64,000 nucleotides of DNA from Dysgonomonas mossii (GCF_004569505.1 NZ_SPPK01000001.1:1227696-1291695), one strand, 5' to 3'. Positions 8,909 to 16,717 are shown, counted from the stretch's first letter. A program made the numbers and translations. The notes: generated by a model not told the origin, from the sequence alone.

Positions 8909-9882
8909 GTATATATCATATACACTACAAATACAACATAAAATGTAAAAGTAAGGAAGATAAAGAAGCTATTTATTCCTATCAGAACAAAAGATTTTAA
9001 ATTCGATACGAATCTGTTTTCTTCAAAAAACACCCTGTTTCCTCTGAAAAAATAGAATGTTACGTATAGCGTAGCAAAAGAATATAAAAGAAAATAGAAT
9101 GTGGTATTTAAGTTTAACCAATCGAACAGACAGCTTAGAGTCGTTGCTATAGTTATCGTTAGCAAGGTCGTAGAAAAGAAATGTAATGTAAAGACAGCAC
9201 TGTCGAAATAATATTTTTTCTTTTTATTATGGAACAACCATAGCCAAAAGGCAAAGAGAGGCATATATATAAAGAGAACTTTGGGGATGTTGTGAATGAA
9301 AAACTCGATAGCTTTTTCTCCTTTTTCTTTATCTTTTACATTTTTTAATATACCTGCTATAAATTGTTTTGTCTCATTCTCTGTCTTTTCATCTACACCC
9401 GAATTATTAATTTTATCTTCTATCTTGCTGACTTTCTCCGGTATTTTAGCCTCATTAATGAGATTTTTTTTATTTACGTCCAGCTTTGCTATAATCGTAT
9501 CTAAAGAGTCACTATTTACATTTTCGCTGATCTCTTTTTGTGTTTTTTCTTTGTTAGGTGCTGATACTTCAGGAAGGAGAGGGGGGATAAAAAAGGCAAT
9601 GAAACTGATGAATATATAAAGAGTAAAAGGGTTTACATATGACTTTCGTTTTCCATTCATATACTCCAATGAGAGTTTACCGGGAGAAAGAAACAGATAT
9701 TTAGCTGTTCTCCAAAATGAACTGTCGTAATGCAAAAAATCGAAGACAAAATGAGTAAATACATGATGGAAAGATTGCCTGCTTTCGCTGTTTTCTTGTC
9801 CACATTTAGGACAGTAGTACTTTTCAACAAAAGCTCCACAATTTTGGCAAGTCTTGTTGATCCTGATTTTATGTTTACTCAT
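8905..9882 (-). CDS. DUF3667 family membrane protein with N-terminal zinc ribbon
   Basis: 325 residues. The N-terminus has paired CxxC motifs (CQNCGAFVEKYYCPKCGQ), a zinc-ribbon signature, followed by the family hallmark FDFLHYDSSFWRTAKYLFLSPGKLSLEYMNGKRKSYVNPFTLYIF. Then come a hydrophobic helix, a charged and probably helical segment (about 105-190), and about four transmembrane helices in the C-terminal half. The family is common in Bacteroidota and has no known function. The gene is 22 bp downstream of the beta-barrel gene on the same strand, so it likely belongs to that transcript. Confidence 0.85.
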   Translation of the reverse strand: MSKHKIRINKTCQNCGAFVEKYYCPKCGQENSESRQSFHHVFTHFVFDFLHYDSSFWRTAKYLFLSPGKLSLEYMNGKRKSYVNPFTLYIFISFIAFFIPPLLPEVSAPNKEKTQKEISENVNSDSLDTIIAKLDVNKKNLINEAKIPEKVSKIEDKINNSGVDEKTENETKQFIAGILKNVKDKEKGEKAIEFFIHNIPKVLFIYMPLFAFWLWLFHNKKKKYYFDSAVFTLHFFSTTLLTITIATTLSCLFDWLNLNTTFYFLLYSFATLYVTFYFFRGNRVFFEENRFVSNLKSFVLIGINSFFIFLTFTFYVVFVVYMIYT

Positions 9883-9904
9883 AGTTCAAAAAAAGCTATT
9901 ATAG

Positions 9905-10669
9905 TTATTTGCTGAATCGATAGGTGATACCTAGTGTACCGTATATATTGTAGAACGTGAATTTAATAGGGTTTGATCCCGAATAAAAATAAGGAAGAAG
10001 TCCCCATGTGAAACTGCCATAAAACCCGATACGGTTATTTAAGCGATGTTCACCTCCTGCTAATAGTCCAAAATCATAGTAACGAGAGTCGTCCCCAAAG
10101 TCGAATGTTGCACCCTCTCCGCTTATTTCTTGTTTCTGACCTACCGGAGAGTCTATTCTGATGTATCCATCATTTACATATCCGTCAAATGTGGATGAAA
10201 GGGTTTTTGCTGCATATACGCCCAGTTTCACTTGCCATTTGTCATTGAATCGGTATGTGCCATATATTGGTATGGTAAGATAAGTCATATCTACATTTGT
10301 TACATTCTTTCCTACAAAGTAACCTGTAAGCTTTTCGCTCCCTTCGGTCAGAGTAACACTTGTGTACATGTACTTCACATGATCGGAAACTCGCATCCCT
10401 TTCCAATCGAGACTTAGTCCTGTACCTACACCCCATCGTTCGTTGAGTTTATAGACTAGATTGAATCCTAATTGAGGGTTGAATTTTGGGTTGTAACTAT
10501 TAATCTCTCTTACTTCAGCCGGAATAGGCACAGGAGCAGTTGCTCCCATATTAAACCCTAGGATAAAGCTCAGATCAAATGTTTTGTTATCAGAATTCTG
10601 CGCTGAAATATTATTACTTATCATTAATACTGTTGCAAGTACTAGGATGATGTTATATTTTAATCTCAT
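9905..10669 (-). CDS. Outer membrane beta-barrel protein (porin-like family)
   Basis: 254 residues. A signal peptide (about 1-23, ending ISAQ) precedes a chain of alternating amphipathic strands typical of small 8-stranded barrels in Bacteroidota, such as GFNLVYKLNERWGVGTGLSLDWKG, IPIYGTYRFNDKWQVKLGVYA, RLNNRIGFYGSFTWGL. The last strand, FYNIYGTLGITYRFSK, ends as expected for barrel assembly. It is probably an outer membrane protein; no substrate or enzyme motif is visible. The stop of the PCMD lipoprotein gene lies 11 bp upstream, so the two are likely co-expressed. Confidence 0.8.
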   Translation of the reverse strand: MRLKYNIILVLATVLMISNNISAQNSDNKTFDLSFILGFNMGATAPVPIPAEVREINSYNPKFNPQLGFNLVYKLNERWGVGTGLSLDWKGMRVSDHVKYMYTSVTLTEGSEKLTGYFVGKNVTNVDMTYLTIPIYGTYRFNDKWQVKLGVYAAKTLSSTFDGYVNDGYIRIDSPVGQKQEISGEGATFDFGDDSRYYDFGLLAGGEHRLNNRIGFYGSFTWGLLPYFYSGSNPIKFTFYNIYGTLGITYRFSK

Positions 10670-10680
10670 CAGATATATTC

Positions 10681-11787
10681 TTATTTTATAGGATCACATA
10701 CTAGTTCAAGATCATCAGCAATGAGAGTACTCCCTACCGCCCCCTGATATTCGTTTCCATCTTTGCTTGATGCCAAAACAATCGTAAGACGATAATCATT
10801 TTTCGTAAAATCAAGATCTTCTTTATATCTGAATGGTATAGAAAAATGTATAAACCCATTGTTAGCTGGCGTTTCCACTATACTTTCGTCAGTATGAGAC
10901 CACTTGGCTGTTCCTACAACTCTAGGCGATGTAAGAATTGATTCTCCATCAAGAAACTCTTCGTTTGCGGGAGCACCTTTACTCACTTTAAATATTATAG
11001 CATACATCGACAGCGAATCTGTTCTGTTTGCTATAACTTTTCCATCTTTGCCTGTAAAAATATCGCCCGGCGTATATTTATAGTAACCATTGAACATGAT
11101 TGGTTTACCATTTTCTTTCGGATGAGCCTGCCCCAATATTAGTGATTTTAGAGGGTTAGACATATTCGCGGAAAAAGCTCCTCTAAAAAGTGATCCGGAA
11201 AAAATAGGGTAGTCTATTCCAAAAACCGTTGTTCCTTTTATTGTGCGTAGTATCGCAGCATATTTTCCATTAACACAGTCGGCCGTTTTATCGGTAGGAT
11301 AATGATCCAACTTTAATGATCCGGTGCCTACCAAAATAGATAGTCCCGAGTTTGCATTACTCCATAATAGATCACTTAAAATCGGATACGGTGCTTTTTC
11401 TGTACCCGCTGTTGTCCATTCTTCGAACGTATTTTTAAGACTAATCTTGGAGGTTACTGTTACAGTATATGTTTTTGTATACTTCCCATCTTCGGAAGTT
11501 ACTATATAGATAACATTTTTTCCATTCGAAAAATCTTGAGAAGTTCCCGATTTGGGCTCAATTGTCGCTCCGGTGGTAACCTCAATTATTGGTGTAAGAT
11601 GTGAGTAATCAGCATTGTCAGAAACGAAAAGCTGAACAGTATGCTCTGTTATAGCGCGAGTGATAAATACTTCATCTTCAACTTTCATATCTATAATGTC
11701 CGCCTCCATATTGAGCGGCTCATCTTTTATGCATGAAGTAATACTTAGCATACACAAGATAAATAGTGATAGATTCTTAATATTCAT
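10681..11787 (-). CDS. PCMD-domain surface lipoprotein
   Basis: 368 residues. The N-terminus is a lipoprotein signal with the lipidated cysteine in LSITSCIKDEP. Residues about 30-115 form an Ig-like repeat of the Bacteroidota type (DFSNGKNVIYIVTSEDGKYTKTYTVTVTSK). The rest matches the PCMD family, named for a putative carbohydrate-metabolism domain, with features such as GSLFRGAFSANM, PKENGKPIMFNGYYKYTPGD and HFSIPFRYKEDLDFTKNDYRLTIVLASSKDG. PCMD proteins are often encoded beside outer membrane barrel proteins, as here. Probable role is glycan binding at the cell surface; no catalytic residues are recognised. Confidence 0.8.
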   Translation of the reverse strand: MNIKNLSLFILCMLSITSCIKDEPLNMEADIIDMKVEDEVFITRAITEHTVQLFVSDNADYSHLTPIIEVTTGATIEPKSGTSQDFSNGKNVIYIVTSEDGKYTKTYTVTVTSKISLKNTFEEWTTAGTEKAPYPILSDLLWSNANSGLSILVGTGSLKLDHYPTDKTADCVNGKYAAILRTIKGTTVFGIDYPIFSGSLFRGAFSANMSNPLKSLILGQAHPKENGKPIMFNGYYKYTPGDIFTGKDGKVIANRTDSLSMYAIIFKVSKGAPANEEFLDGESILTSPRVVGTAKWSHTDESIVETPANNGFIHFSIPFRYKEDLDFTKNDYRLTIVLASSKDGNEYQGAVGSTLIADDLELVCDPIK

Positions 11788-11894
11788 AAATTATTCTAAA
11801 AGAAACGATGATAAAGTTACACAATGATTTTGTGGCAGAAGTTTTTAGTTTTGTAAATTAATGCTTTTTAACGCTAAAATCTTCTGAGATAATT

Positions 11895-11922
11895 TATCAT
11901 ATTTCCTTCTGAGAATATGATA
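11895..11922 (-). terminator. Hairpin after the lipid cluster
   Basis: TATCATATT (11895-11903) and AATATGATA (11914-11922) form a 9-bp stem with a 10-base loop, 24 bp after the stop of the wHTH gene. No U-run follows on the minus strand, so termination is uncertain. The rest of the 158-bp gap 11788-11945 shows nothing recognisable. Confidence 0.35.
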
Positions 11923-11945
11923 TAGTTCCCGAATAGAGTCACTTC

Positions 11946-12197
11946 CTAGTAGTATATTTCAGTAGGAGTACTACTTAGTTCAACATATAGGTTTTCATTT
12001 TTGACTGAAAAGCGTACTTTGTTTTCCTTCGAGAGCCAACCTAATGCAAGAAGTATCAACGAATTTTTGTAATGTGTTAATTCTTCAATTTCCTGAACCG
12101 ACATTTTGCCTCTTTCTGACAGATACTGCCAGATAGCTGTGGCGTTTATACGAATATCTTTTTTTAGCATGGCGAATAGTTTTAGTTTGGTTAGCAT
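11946..12197 (-). CDS. Small winged helix-turn-helix protein (DUF2582-like)
   Basis: 83 residues from the ATG at 12197; an internal ATG at codon 11 (12167) would give the more usual ~73-residue form. The pattern AIWQYLSERGKMSVQEIEELTHYKNSLILLALGWLSKENKVRFSVKNENLYVEL matches the small wHTH family (PF10771-like) found across Bacteroidales. The helices and the beta-wing are recognisable. It probably binds DNA or acts as a small adaptor; targets are unknown. It is the last gene of the TetR/PldA/KAS III/LpxC cluster, 24 bp after the DUF6132-like gene. Confidence 0.7.
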   Translation of the reverse strand: MLTKLKLFAMLKKDIRINATAIWQYLSERGKMSVQEIEELTHYKNSLILLALGWLSKENKVRFSVKNENLYVELSSTPTEIYY

Positions 12198-12221
12198 ATC
12201 TTATATGTAAATATACTAATT

Positions 12222-12416
12222 TTAATTGATTAACGTGACAACTAAGCCTCCTAATATTGTACCAAAACCACAATTTACCCAAGATTCAGCTGAAAGGGGA
12301 TATGTTCCCCAATAACATGCAAAATAGTACCAATAGATATATGAGGCTATGAAACCGATCAACATACCTATCAGTACAATTTTGTTATGCAATATAAATT
12401 GTAATATATCTTTCAT
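12222..12416 (-). CDS. Small inner-membrane protein, DUF6132-like
   Basis: 64 residues with two hydrophobic helices (about 10-29 and 47-63) linked by a short loop with CYWGTYPLSAESWVNCGFGTILGG. The arrangement of a first helix, a Y-W pair, a CxxGTxPL-type loop and a glycine-rich second helix resembles the DUF6132 family, whose members often sit beside thioredoxin-type genes in Bacteroidota. Two cysteines, in the loop, could be redox-active or bind metal. It is 6 bp downstream of lpxC and likely co-translated. Function unknown. Confidence 0.65.
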   Translation of the reverse strand: MKDILQFILHNKIVLIGMLIGFIASYIYWYYFACYWGTYPLSAESWVNCGFGTILGGLVVTLIN

Positions 12417-12422
12417 TATTGA

Positions 12423-13400
12423 TTAAGCTAAAGAATATAGACCAGCATGAGTTGTTTCAGGCAGTATAACGGATTCTTCTTGTACACTTGGAAATACCGC
12501 TTCTCTAATGGCTCTGGCAAACATATTATTTATTTTATGTCCCGGACAATTAGCTATAACTTTTCCCTTTATAAAACGACCGACTAAAGCTAAATCACCT
12601 ACAATGTCTAACAATTTATGTCTAGCCGGTTCATTCGGATAAAGCAAAGGCTTGTTCATGATATATCCTAGCTTTGTAGAATCTTTTCTTTTTGCTCCCA
12701 GCATGTCGGCTAATAGATCGAACTTTTCTTGCTCTATTGGCTTATCGTATATAACAATAGCATTATCCAAATCTCCACCTTTCACTAAGTTATTATTGAG
12801 TAGAGATTCAATTTCTTTTACAAACACAAATGTTCGTGCAGAAGCAAAGTCTTTTGGAAACTCAGATAGGTCATGCATTGTTGCATCTTGCCTTTTTAGG
12901 AATGTAGAGTTGAAAGATATATGTGATTCTATACTAAAAGACTCATCCGGAATTAGTATCATTGACGATCCGGTAGCTTTATCTACAACCTTAATTTTTT
13001 TGCGTTTTATCGAAATATATTCTCTTGCTGTATTCTGTATTTCTGTACCGACTTCTTTTATTTTGCTGACATACAAAATCGAGCTTCCATCTAATATAGG
13101 AAATTCGGGTCCATCTACATCTATCAGGCAATTGTCTATTTCGCATGCGTATAATGCAGCCATAGCATGTTCTACGGTGCTCACATTAACACCATTGGCT
13201 GATACTACAGTTCCTCTTTGGGTAGCTGTAACGTTCTCTGCTAAAGCATTTATTATCGGTTTTCCCGGTATATCTACACGTCTGATCTTATATCCATAAT
13301 TTTCAGGAGCCGGATTGAATGTGATATGTATATTTAGTCCTGTATGCAATCCTTTCCCATGTAAGGAAAAACTGTTTTTTAAAGTACGTTGATAAACCAT
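12423..13400 (-). CDS. lpxC: UDP-3-O-acyl-N-acetylglucosamine deacetylase LpxC, stand-alone form
   Basis: 325 residues. The zinc deacetylase of lipid A synthesis; the family removes acetate from UDP-3-O-acyl-GlcNAc in the cytoplasm. The active site is complete: general base E77 and zinc ligand H78 (TVEHAMAAL), zinc ligands H261 and D265 (ARHKLLDIVGD) and the oxyanion-side H288 (GHKINN); the FVFVKEIE region after ARTF is also kept. In most Bacteroidales LpxC is fused to the FabZ dehydratase (about 460 residues) and sits between lpxD and lpxA. Here FabZ is absent and the neighbours are KAS III, a thioredoxin-fold protein and phospholipase A. It is therefore probably a second, specialised copy, though that cannot be settled without the rest of the genome. 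Confidence 0.92.
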   Translation of the reverse strand: MVYQRTLKNSFSLHGKGLHTGLNIHITFNPAPENYGYKIRRVDIPGKPIINALAENVTATQRGTVVSANGVNVSTVEHAMAALYACEIDNCLIDVDGPEFPILDGSSILYVSKIKEVGTEIQNTAREYISIKRKKIKVVDKATGSSMILIPDESFSIESHISFNSTFLKRQDATMHDLSEFPKDFASARTFVFVKEIESLLNNNLVKGGDLDNAIVIYDKPIEQEKFDLLADMLGAKRKDSTKLGYIMNKPLLYPNEPARHKLLDIVGDLALVGRFIKGKVIANCPGHKINNMFARAIREAVFPSVQEESVILPETTHAGLYSLA

Positions 13401-13424
13401 AATAATATTTCTTTAATTTTATAT

Positions 13425-14372
13425 TTAGGGAATCTTGATCAGGCATGAGCCTGCAGAATATCCCCCGCCGAAGACCGATATGCATATCAGGTCTCCTCGT
13501 GCGATTTTTTTTATATTTTGTGCCAATACCAATAGGGCACCTGTTGAGCCGGTGTTGCCTAACTCTTGAATATTCGTTAATACTTTTTCTTCGGGTATTG
13601 CTAGTTGTTTCGCAACATTCTTTAATATTCTCATATTAGCCTGATGTCCTATAAAAAAGGTTAGATCATCTAACGAATATCCGTTGATTTCGACTATATC
13701 CTTCGTGTTTTGCGCCATATATGTGCAAGCCTGCATAAATACATCCTTGCCATGAGGCATTTTCAAACCATCTCCTTTAGGATCAAGATACACTGCTCTC
13801 GAAGCTAATCCTATATGACCTAATCCTTGTGTTGTGATATCTATAATCTGAGGATCTTTTTCTGAATAGGATTCGGTTGAGAAAAAGTAAGCCGTAGCTC
13901 CGTCTCCCCACAAATGTCCTGATACGCAATCTGTATCATCCGAATATGTTGAGTTCCGATCTGCACAGATAAGCAATGCTTTTTCGGCTATCTGCGATGC
14001 GAAGAAAGAATATATGATTTCTATCGCATTGAGTCCCGATGAACATGCTGATGATACAAAGAATACTTTTGCATTTGATATATTGTATTTGCCCTGTACA
14101 TAATGCCCTGTTGTAACAATTGTATCGCTAGGCGTATATGATGCAAAAATTATCAGATCTATATCTTCTATTTTGTAGGGAAGATCGGGTAATGCCGACT
14201 CTATGGCTTTGCTAGACATATAGTCTATCGTTTCTTCCTGCGAAGCTCTTGAACGAGTTAAGATTCCTGTACGTTGACTTATCCAATCGCTTGTTAATCC
14301 GTTTATTTCGGTGAAATAATCGTTTGGAATCCTTGTTTTCGGGACGTAATATCCTATTGAGTTAATAAACAT
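13425..14372 (-). CDS. Beta-ketoacyl-ACP synthase III (FabH-like)
   Basis: 315 residues, normal length for FabH. The Cys-His-Asn triad is intact: C110 in SSACSSGLNA, H243 in IGHQANMRIL and N273 in ELGNTGSTGA; the C-terminal loop FGGGYSAGSC is conserved. The family condenses an acyl-CoA starter with malonyl-ACP and starts fatty acid synthesis. Relative to E. coli FabH the motifs differ slightly (GHQAN for PHQAN), and the setting is not the usual plsX-fabH operon. It lies between a thioredoxin-fold gene (29 bp) and lpxC (24 bp) in the TetR cluster. That suggests a special acyl chain for envelope lipid, or a spare copy; the starter unit cannot be predicted. Confidence 0.9.
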   Translation of the reverse strand: MFINSIGYYVPKTRIPNDYFTEINGLTSDWISQRTGILTRSRASQEETIDYMSSKAIESALPDLPYKIEDIDLIIFASYTPSDTIVTTGHYVQGKYNISNAKVFFVSSACSSGLNAIEIIYSFFASQIAEKALLICADRNSTYSDDTDCVSGHLWGDGATAYFFSTESYSEKDPQIIDITTQGLGHIGLASRAVYLDPKGDGLKMPHGKDVFMQACTYMAQNTKDIVEINGYSLDDLTFFIGHQANMRILKNVAKQLAIPEEKVLTNIQELGNTGSTGALLVLAQNIKKIARGDLICISVFGGGYSAGSCLIKIP

Positions 14373-14401
14373 ATTAGTGTGTTGTTTTATACTACCTACA
14401 A

Positions 14402-14839
14402 CTATTTAGCAATCCTACTATAGATAATTTCCAGATTGGAGGTTGGAACTAAACCCATAATGCGACTTATTTCTTCTCCATTTTTAAGTATCAAAGTACA
14501 AGGAACCCCGGATATATTATGTTTCTTATATAATTCGGAGTTCTTATTTACTTCCGATCTGTAAAACTTACTGTTTTTGTTTGTTAGCTGATTTATATTA
14601 TGCATCATTTTACCACAAATATTTGAGTCTTCTTTGTAAAAAATAATAGACACAATCTCAGTCGAATTTTCTATTTCAGACAAATCATATATTTCTTCTA
14701 TTTGCGCAATCTCATTTTCAATAGAGTATGAGTTACCGTTTATAGATATTAGTCCGATAATGTTTACCAGAATAAAAAAAAGGACGAATAGTAGAACAAA
14801 ATGCCATGTCTTGAAACGAAATTTTTTTAATTCAAACAT
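14402..14839 (-). CDS. Membrane-anchored thioredoxin-fold protein with degenerate active site
   Basis: 145 residues. One N-terminal transmembrane helix (about 13-32) leaves a domain that should face the periplasm. The domain has thioredoxin features: a strand IVSIIFYKEDSNIC, a helix after it, and the cis-proline turn GVPCTLIL. The usual CxxC is reduced to C75-G-K-M, so the resolving cysteine is missing, yet another cysteine (C114) directly follows the cis-proline P113. A monothiol or isomerase-like role, or a C75-C114 pairing, is possible. It is 2 bp downstream of pldA and so probably translationally coupled. Partner proteins are unknown. Confidence 0.72.
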   Translation of the reverse strand: MFELKKFRFKTWHFVLLFVLFFILVNIIGLISINGNSYSIENEIAQIEEIYDLSEIENSTEIVSIIFYKEDSNICGKMMHNINQLTNKNSKFYRSEVNKNSELYKKHNISGVPCTLILKNGEEISRIMGLVPTSNLEIIYSRIAK

Positions 14840-14841
14840 TC

Positions 14842-15747
14842 TTAAAAGAAATTATAGAAATTAGGTTTTATACAAATACCTACTCTTATATTCATCGTGT
14901 ATTGATTGTAGCCGAGCAGACTCTCTCCGTACCCTTGGTAGAAACGAGCAAATAAATACTGGTTTGATCTGTCTGACATTTTAAATGCAGCGGTTAGAGT
15001 TGTATTCACATTACCCCATCCTTTTCGAGGATTGATATCTGCTGAAAGCCACCAGCGATGTTTATCACTTGTGTAATTGACCGATACAAAGCCGAGTCCT
15101 CTATAATCTAGCAAATCTTTATTATTCCCCCCGTCTACATATGGAATCCAAACTTCCCCAGAAATATTGAATCGGGCGTTGAAATAATATTTCATTGATA
15201 AACTTAAATAGTTCCAACTTCTGGATTCTTCCTCATCACGCCCGTTGGATTCATGTTTCAACTGTACGAAGGCGGCACCAACTACTCTGTCTTTATACAA
15301 TATATACTTTCCAAGCCCTACCCCCGGATTGTAGTTTGTATCCCTAAATGGACTTGATTGAGCATATATGTTCCAAAATGATTTTTGTGTATAAGTTAAA
15401 TACAAAAATGATTTGAAAGGTAAGATACTTCTGGTCAGTCGTTGTCTTATACTTAGCTGGAAAGTTACATCAGCAGAGTTTTCTGAAATTTTCTCATCCA
15501 GTGGTACCCCCGTAACAAAATAGGTGTCCCTATATACAGCGAATGCAGGCATCCGGTCTGCCATTTTTATAGCATCCCTCTCAGATATTTCTAAATGCCT
15601 TGGACGAAAAATGTGAGGGTCTTTCATTGCACTGTCGTACTGCTGACGTATGCTATCGTTGCCTAAATACATTAAATCTGTATCATTTTGAGCAAGTAGT
15701 GTAACTGATGAAATAATAAATATTATAAATATATAGCTTCTTAACAT
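14842..15747 (-). CDS. pldA: Outer membrane phospholipase A (OMPLA/PldA)
   Basis: 301 residues. A signal peptide (about 1-19, ending LLAQ) precedes a 12-stranded barrel-type protein. The catalytic triad of E. coli PldA is visible as H165 and S167 in LKHESNGRD and N179 in SRSWNYLSL. The late motif YGESLLGYNQY and a C-terminal phenylalanine are also typical. The family hydrolyses phospholipids that reach the outer leaflet and needs calcium and dimerisation. It is the first structural gene of a tight cluster with a thioredoxin-fold protein, KAS III and LpxC. The tetR gene lies 138 bp upstream on the same strand. No TAnnTTTG element was found in that gap, so transcription may come from the tetR promoter. 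Confidence 0.9.
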   Translation of the reverse strand: MLRSYIFIIFIISSVTLLAQNDTDLMYLGNDSIRQQYDSAMKDPHIFRPRHLEISERDAIKMADRMPAFAVYRDTYFVTGVPLDEKISENSADVTFQLSIRQRLTRSILPFKSFLYLTYTQKSFWNIYAQSSPFRDTNYNPGVGLGKYILYKDRVVGAAFVQLKHESNGRDEEESRSWNYLSLSMKYYFNARFNISGEVWIPYVDGGNNKDLLDYRGLGFVSVNYTSDKHRWWLSADINPRKGWGNVNTTLTAAFKMSDRSNQYLFARFYQGYGESLLGYNQYTMNIRVGICIKPNFYNFF

Positions 15748-15851
15748 GAGGTAATTAGTATTATAAATTGTCTAATGATGATGAGTATATAAATGAATTC
15801 TCTTTTCTGAGCGTTGTCTTGATATTTTTTTCTATGTTGCTGTTTTTATAA

Positions 15852-15865
15852 TGAACATTCATTCA
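15852..15865. promoter_or_regulatory. Candidate second TetR operator upstream of pldA
   Basis: TGAACATTCATTCA matches the core of the perfect palindrome in front of tetR at 11 of 14 positions. It lies between the tetR stop and the pldA start. It is also nested in a wider inverted pair, ATGAACA (15851-15857) and TGTTCAT (15874-15880). Confidence 0.4.
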
Positions 15866-15885
15866 CATTTCATTGTTCATCAACG

Positions 15886-16503
15886 CTATACTTTTATTAG
15901 GCTATATAAATAACGCATTACTTCCATCCTCCGATTCATATCCTGCATTACATTAATAGCGAATGAAGAATCGTTACAATCCCTGTCAGAGGTTTCTTTC
16001 ACACTTGTATTATTAAACAAGATAGCTAAGATATCGATGTCTATATCATCCTTAATTTCACCTGCTTTTATACTGTTTCGCATAGCATCTTTCCATGACT
16101 CCAAAGATCGATTGTTTATTATTTTGAAGCGTTCCAAGAAATTGGGATAATGCTTGCCGGCCTGTATTACAAGAGCTGTATAATTTAAGAAAATAGTATG
16201 AGTAACCCCTGCTCTGGTAAAAGCATTGACAAATATTTTTTGCCGCCTATGCATTACTTCTATAAATTTCTCTAAAGAGTATGTATGTTTATCCATATTG
16301 TGCTGCAACTTATCGAATATCTTAAAGAAATATTCATCAATAACAGCGTTAAAAAGCTCTTCTTTATTTTTAAAATAGCGATACAACGCACCCCTAGACA
16401 TCTGTAATTCTTCTTGTAAGACAGATATTGAAGCACTATCATAGCCTTTATTCATGAAAACATCAAAGGCTCTCCTTAATATATATTCTCTACTATATTT
16501 CAT
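15886..16503 (-). CDS. TetR family transcriptional regulator
   Basis: 205 residues from the ATG at 16503. An upstream in-frame start would run through the operator and is less likely. Residues about 1-50 form the TetR DNA-binding domain, with ILRRAFDVFMNKGYDSASISVLQEELQMSRGALYRYFKNKEELF. The C-terminal ligand domain is helical and not diagnostic. Its promoter contains a perfect 20-bp palindrome overlapping the expected transcription start, so autorepression is likely. A weaker copy lies before pldA, 138 bp downstream. The simplest reading is that it represses itself and the pldA-to-wHTH genes and is released by an envelope or lipid ligand. The ligand is unknown. Confidence 0.88.
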   Translation of the reverse strand: MKYSREYILRRAFDVFMNKGYDSASISVLQEELQMSRGALYRYFKNKEELFNAVIDEYFFKIFDKLQHNMDKHTYSLEKFIEVMHRRQKIFVNAFTRAGVTHTIFLNYTALVIQAGKHYPNFLERFKIINNRSLESWKDAMRNSIKAGEIKDDIDIDILAILFNNTSVKETSDRDCNDSSFAINVMQDMNRRMEVMRYLYSLIKV

Positions 16504-16524
16504 TATTTGAGTTAAAAATAAAAG

Positions 16525-16544
16525 ACGTGAACGATCGTTCACGT
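16525..16544. promoter_or_regulatory. TetR operator (perfect 20-bp palindrome)
   Basis: ACGTGAACGATCGTTCACGT equals its own reverse complement over all 20 bases. It starts 22 bp upstream of the tetR ATG and covers the predicted transcription start downstream of the -7 element at 16547-16554. TetR proteins typically bind such symmetric sites in their own promoters. Confidence 0.8.
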
Positions 16545-16546
16545 TG

Positions 16547-16554
16547 CAAAGATC
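16547..16554 (-). promoter_or_regulatory. Candidate -7 element of tetR
   Basis: On the minus strand it reads GATCTTTG, one base from TAnnTTTG, and abuts the palindromic operator. A repressor on the operator would block this promoter. Confidence 0.45.
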
Positions 16555-16623
16555 ATGATAAAATTTAAAAATGCAATATCTTTTTTGTTAAAAAATATTT
16601 TGCAAATGCTTAGGTTTGGATAT

Positions 16624-16703
16624 GCAATCAATAAGATTAGCGATGATCTTATTGATTGCTAGAGTATAATGGAGGGTGATTATTTGTCACGATAAAAATC
16701 GTG
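16624..16703. repeat. Two hairpins between the efflux/two-component operon and tetR
   Basis: A perfect 14-bp inverted repeat (16624-16637 with 16646-16659, 8-base loop) and a perfect 6-bp one (16688-16693 with 16698-16703, 4-base loop) lie just after the response regulator stop. Neither is followed by a U-run on the minus strand. They may end or protect the long efflux transcript, or be protein sites. Confidence 0.5.
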
Positions 16704-16717
16704 GATGGAGAGGGGAT

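Noticed and set aside
9296..9619. 107-codon plus-strand frame, Phe/Ser-rich
   Set aside because: Fully antisense to the DUF3667 gene; composition is that of a reverse-complement shadow.
12652..13299. 215-codon plus-strand frame
   Set aside because: Antisense to lpxC, which has all catalytic residues; no start context or family resemblance.
11946..16503. Reading the KAS III/LpxC cluster as a polyketide or aryl-polyene pigment cluster
   Set aside because: No carrier protein, ketoreductase, dehydratase, AMP ligase or chain-length partner is present; one KAS III alone does not make such a pathway.
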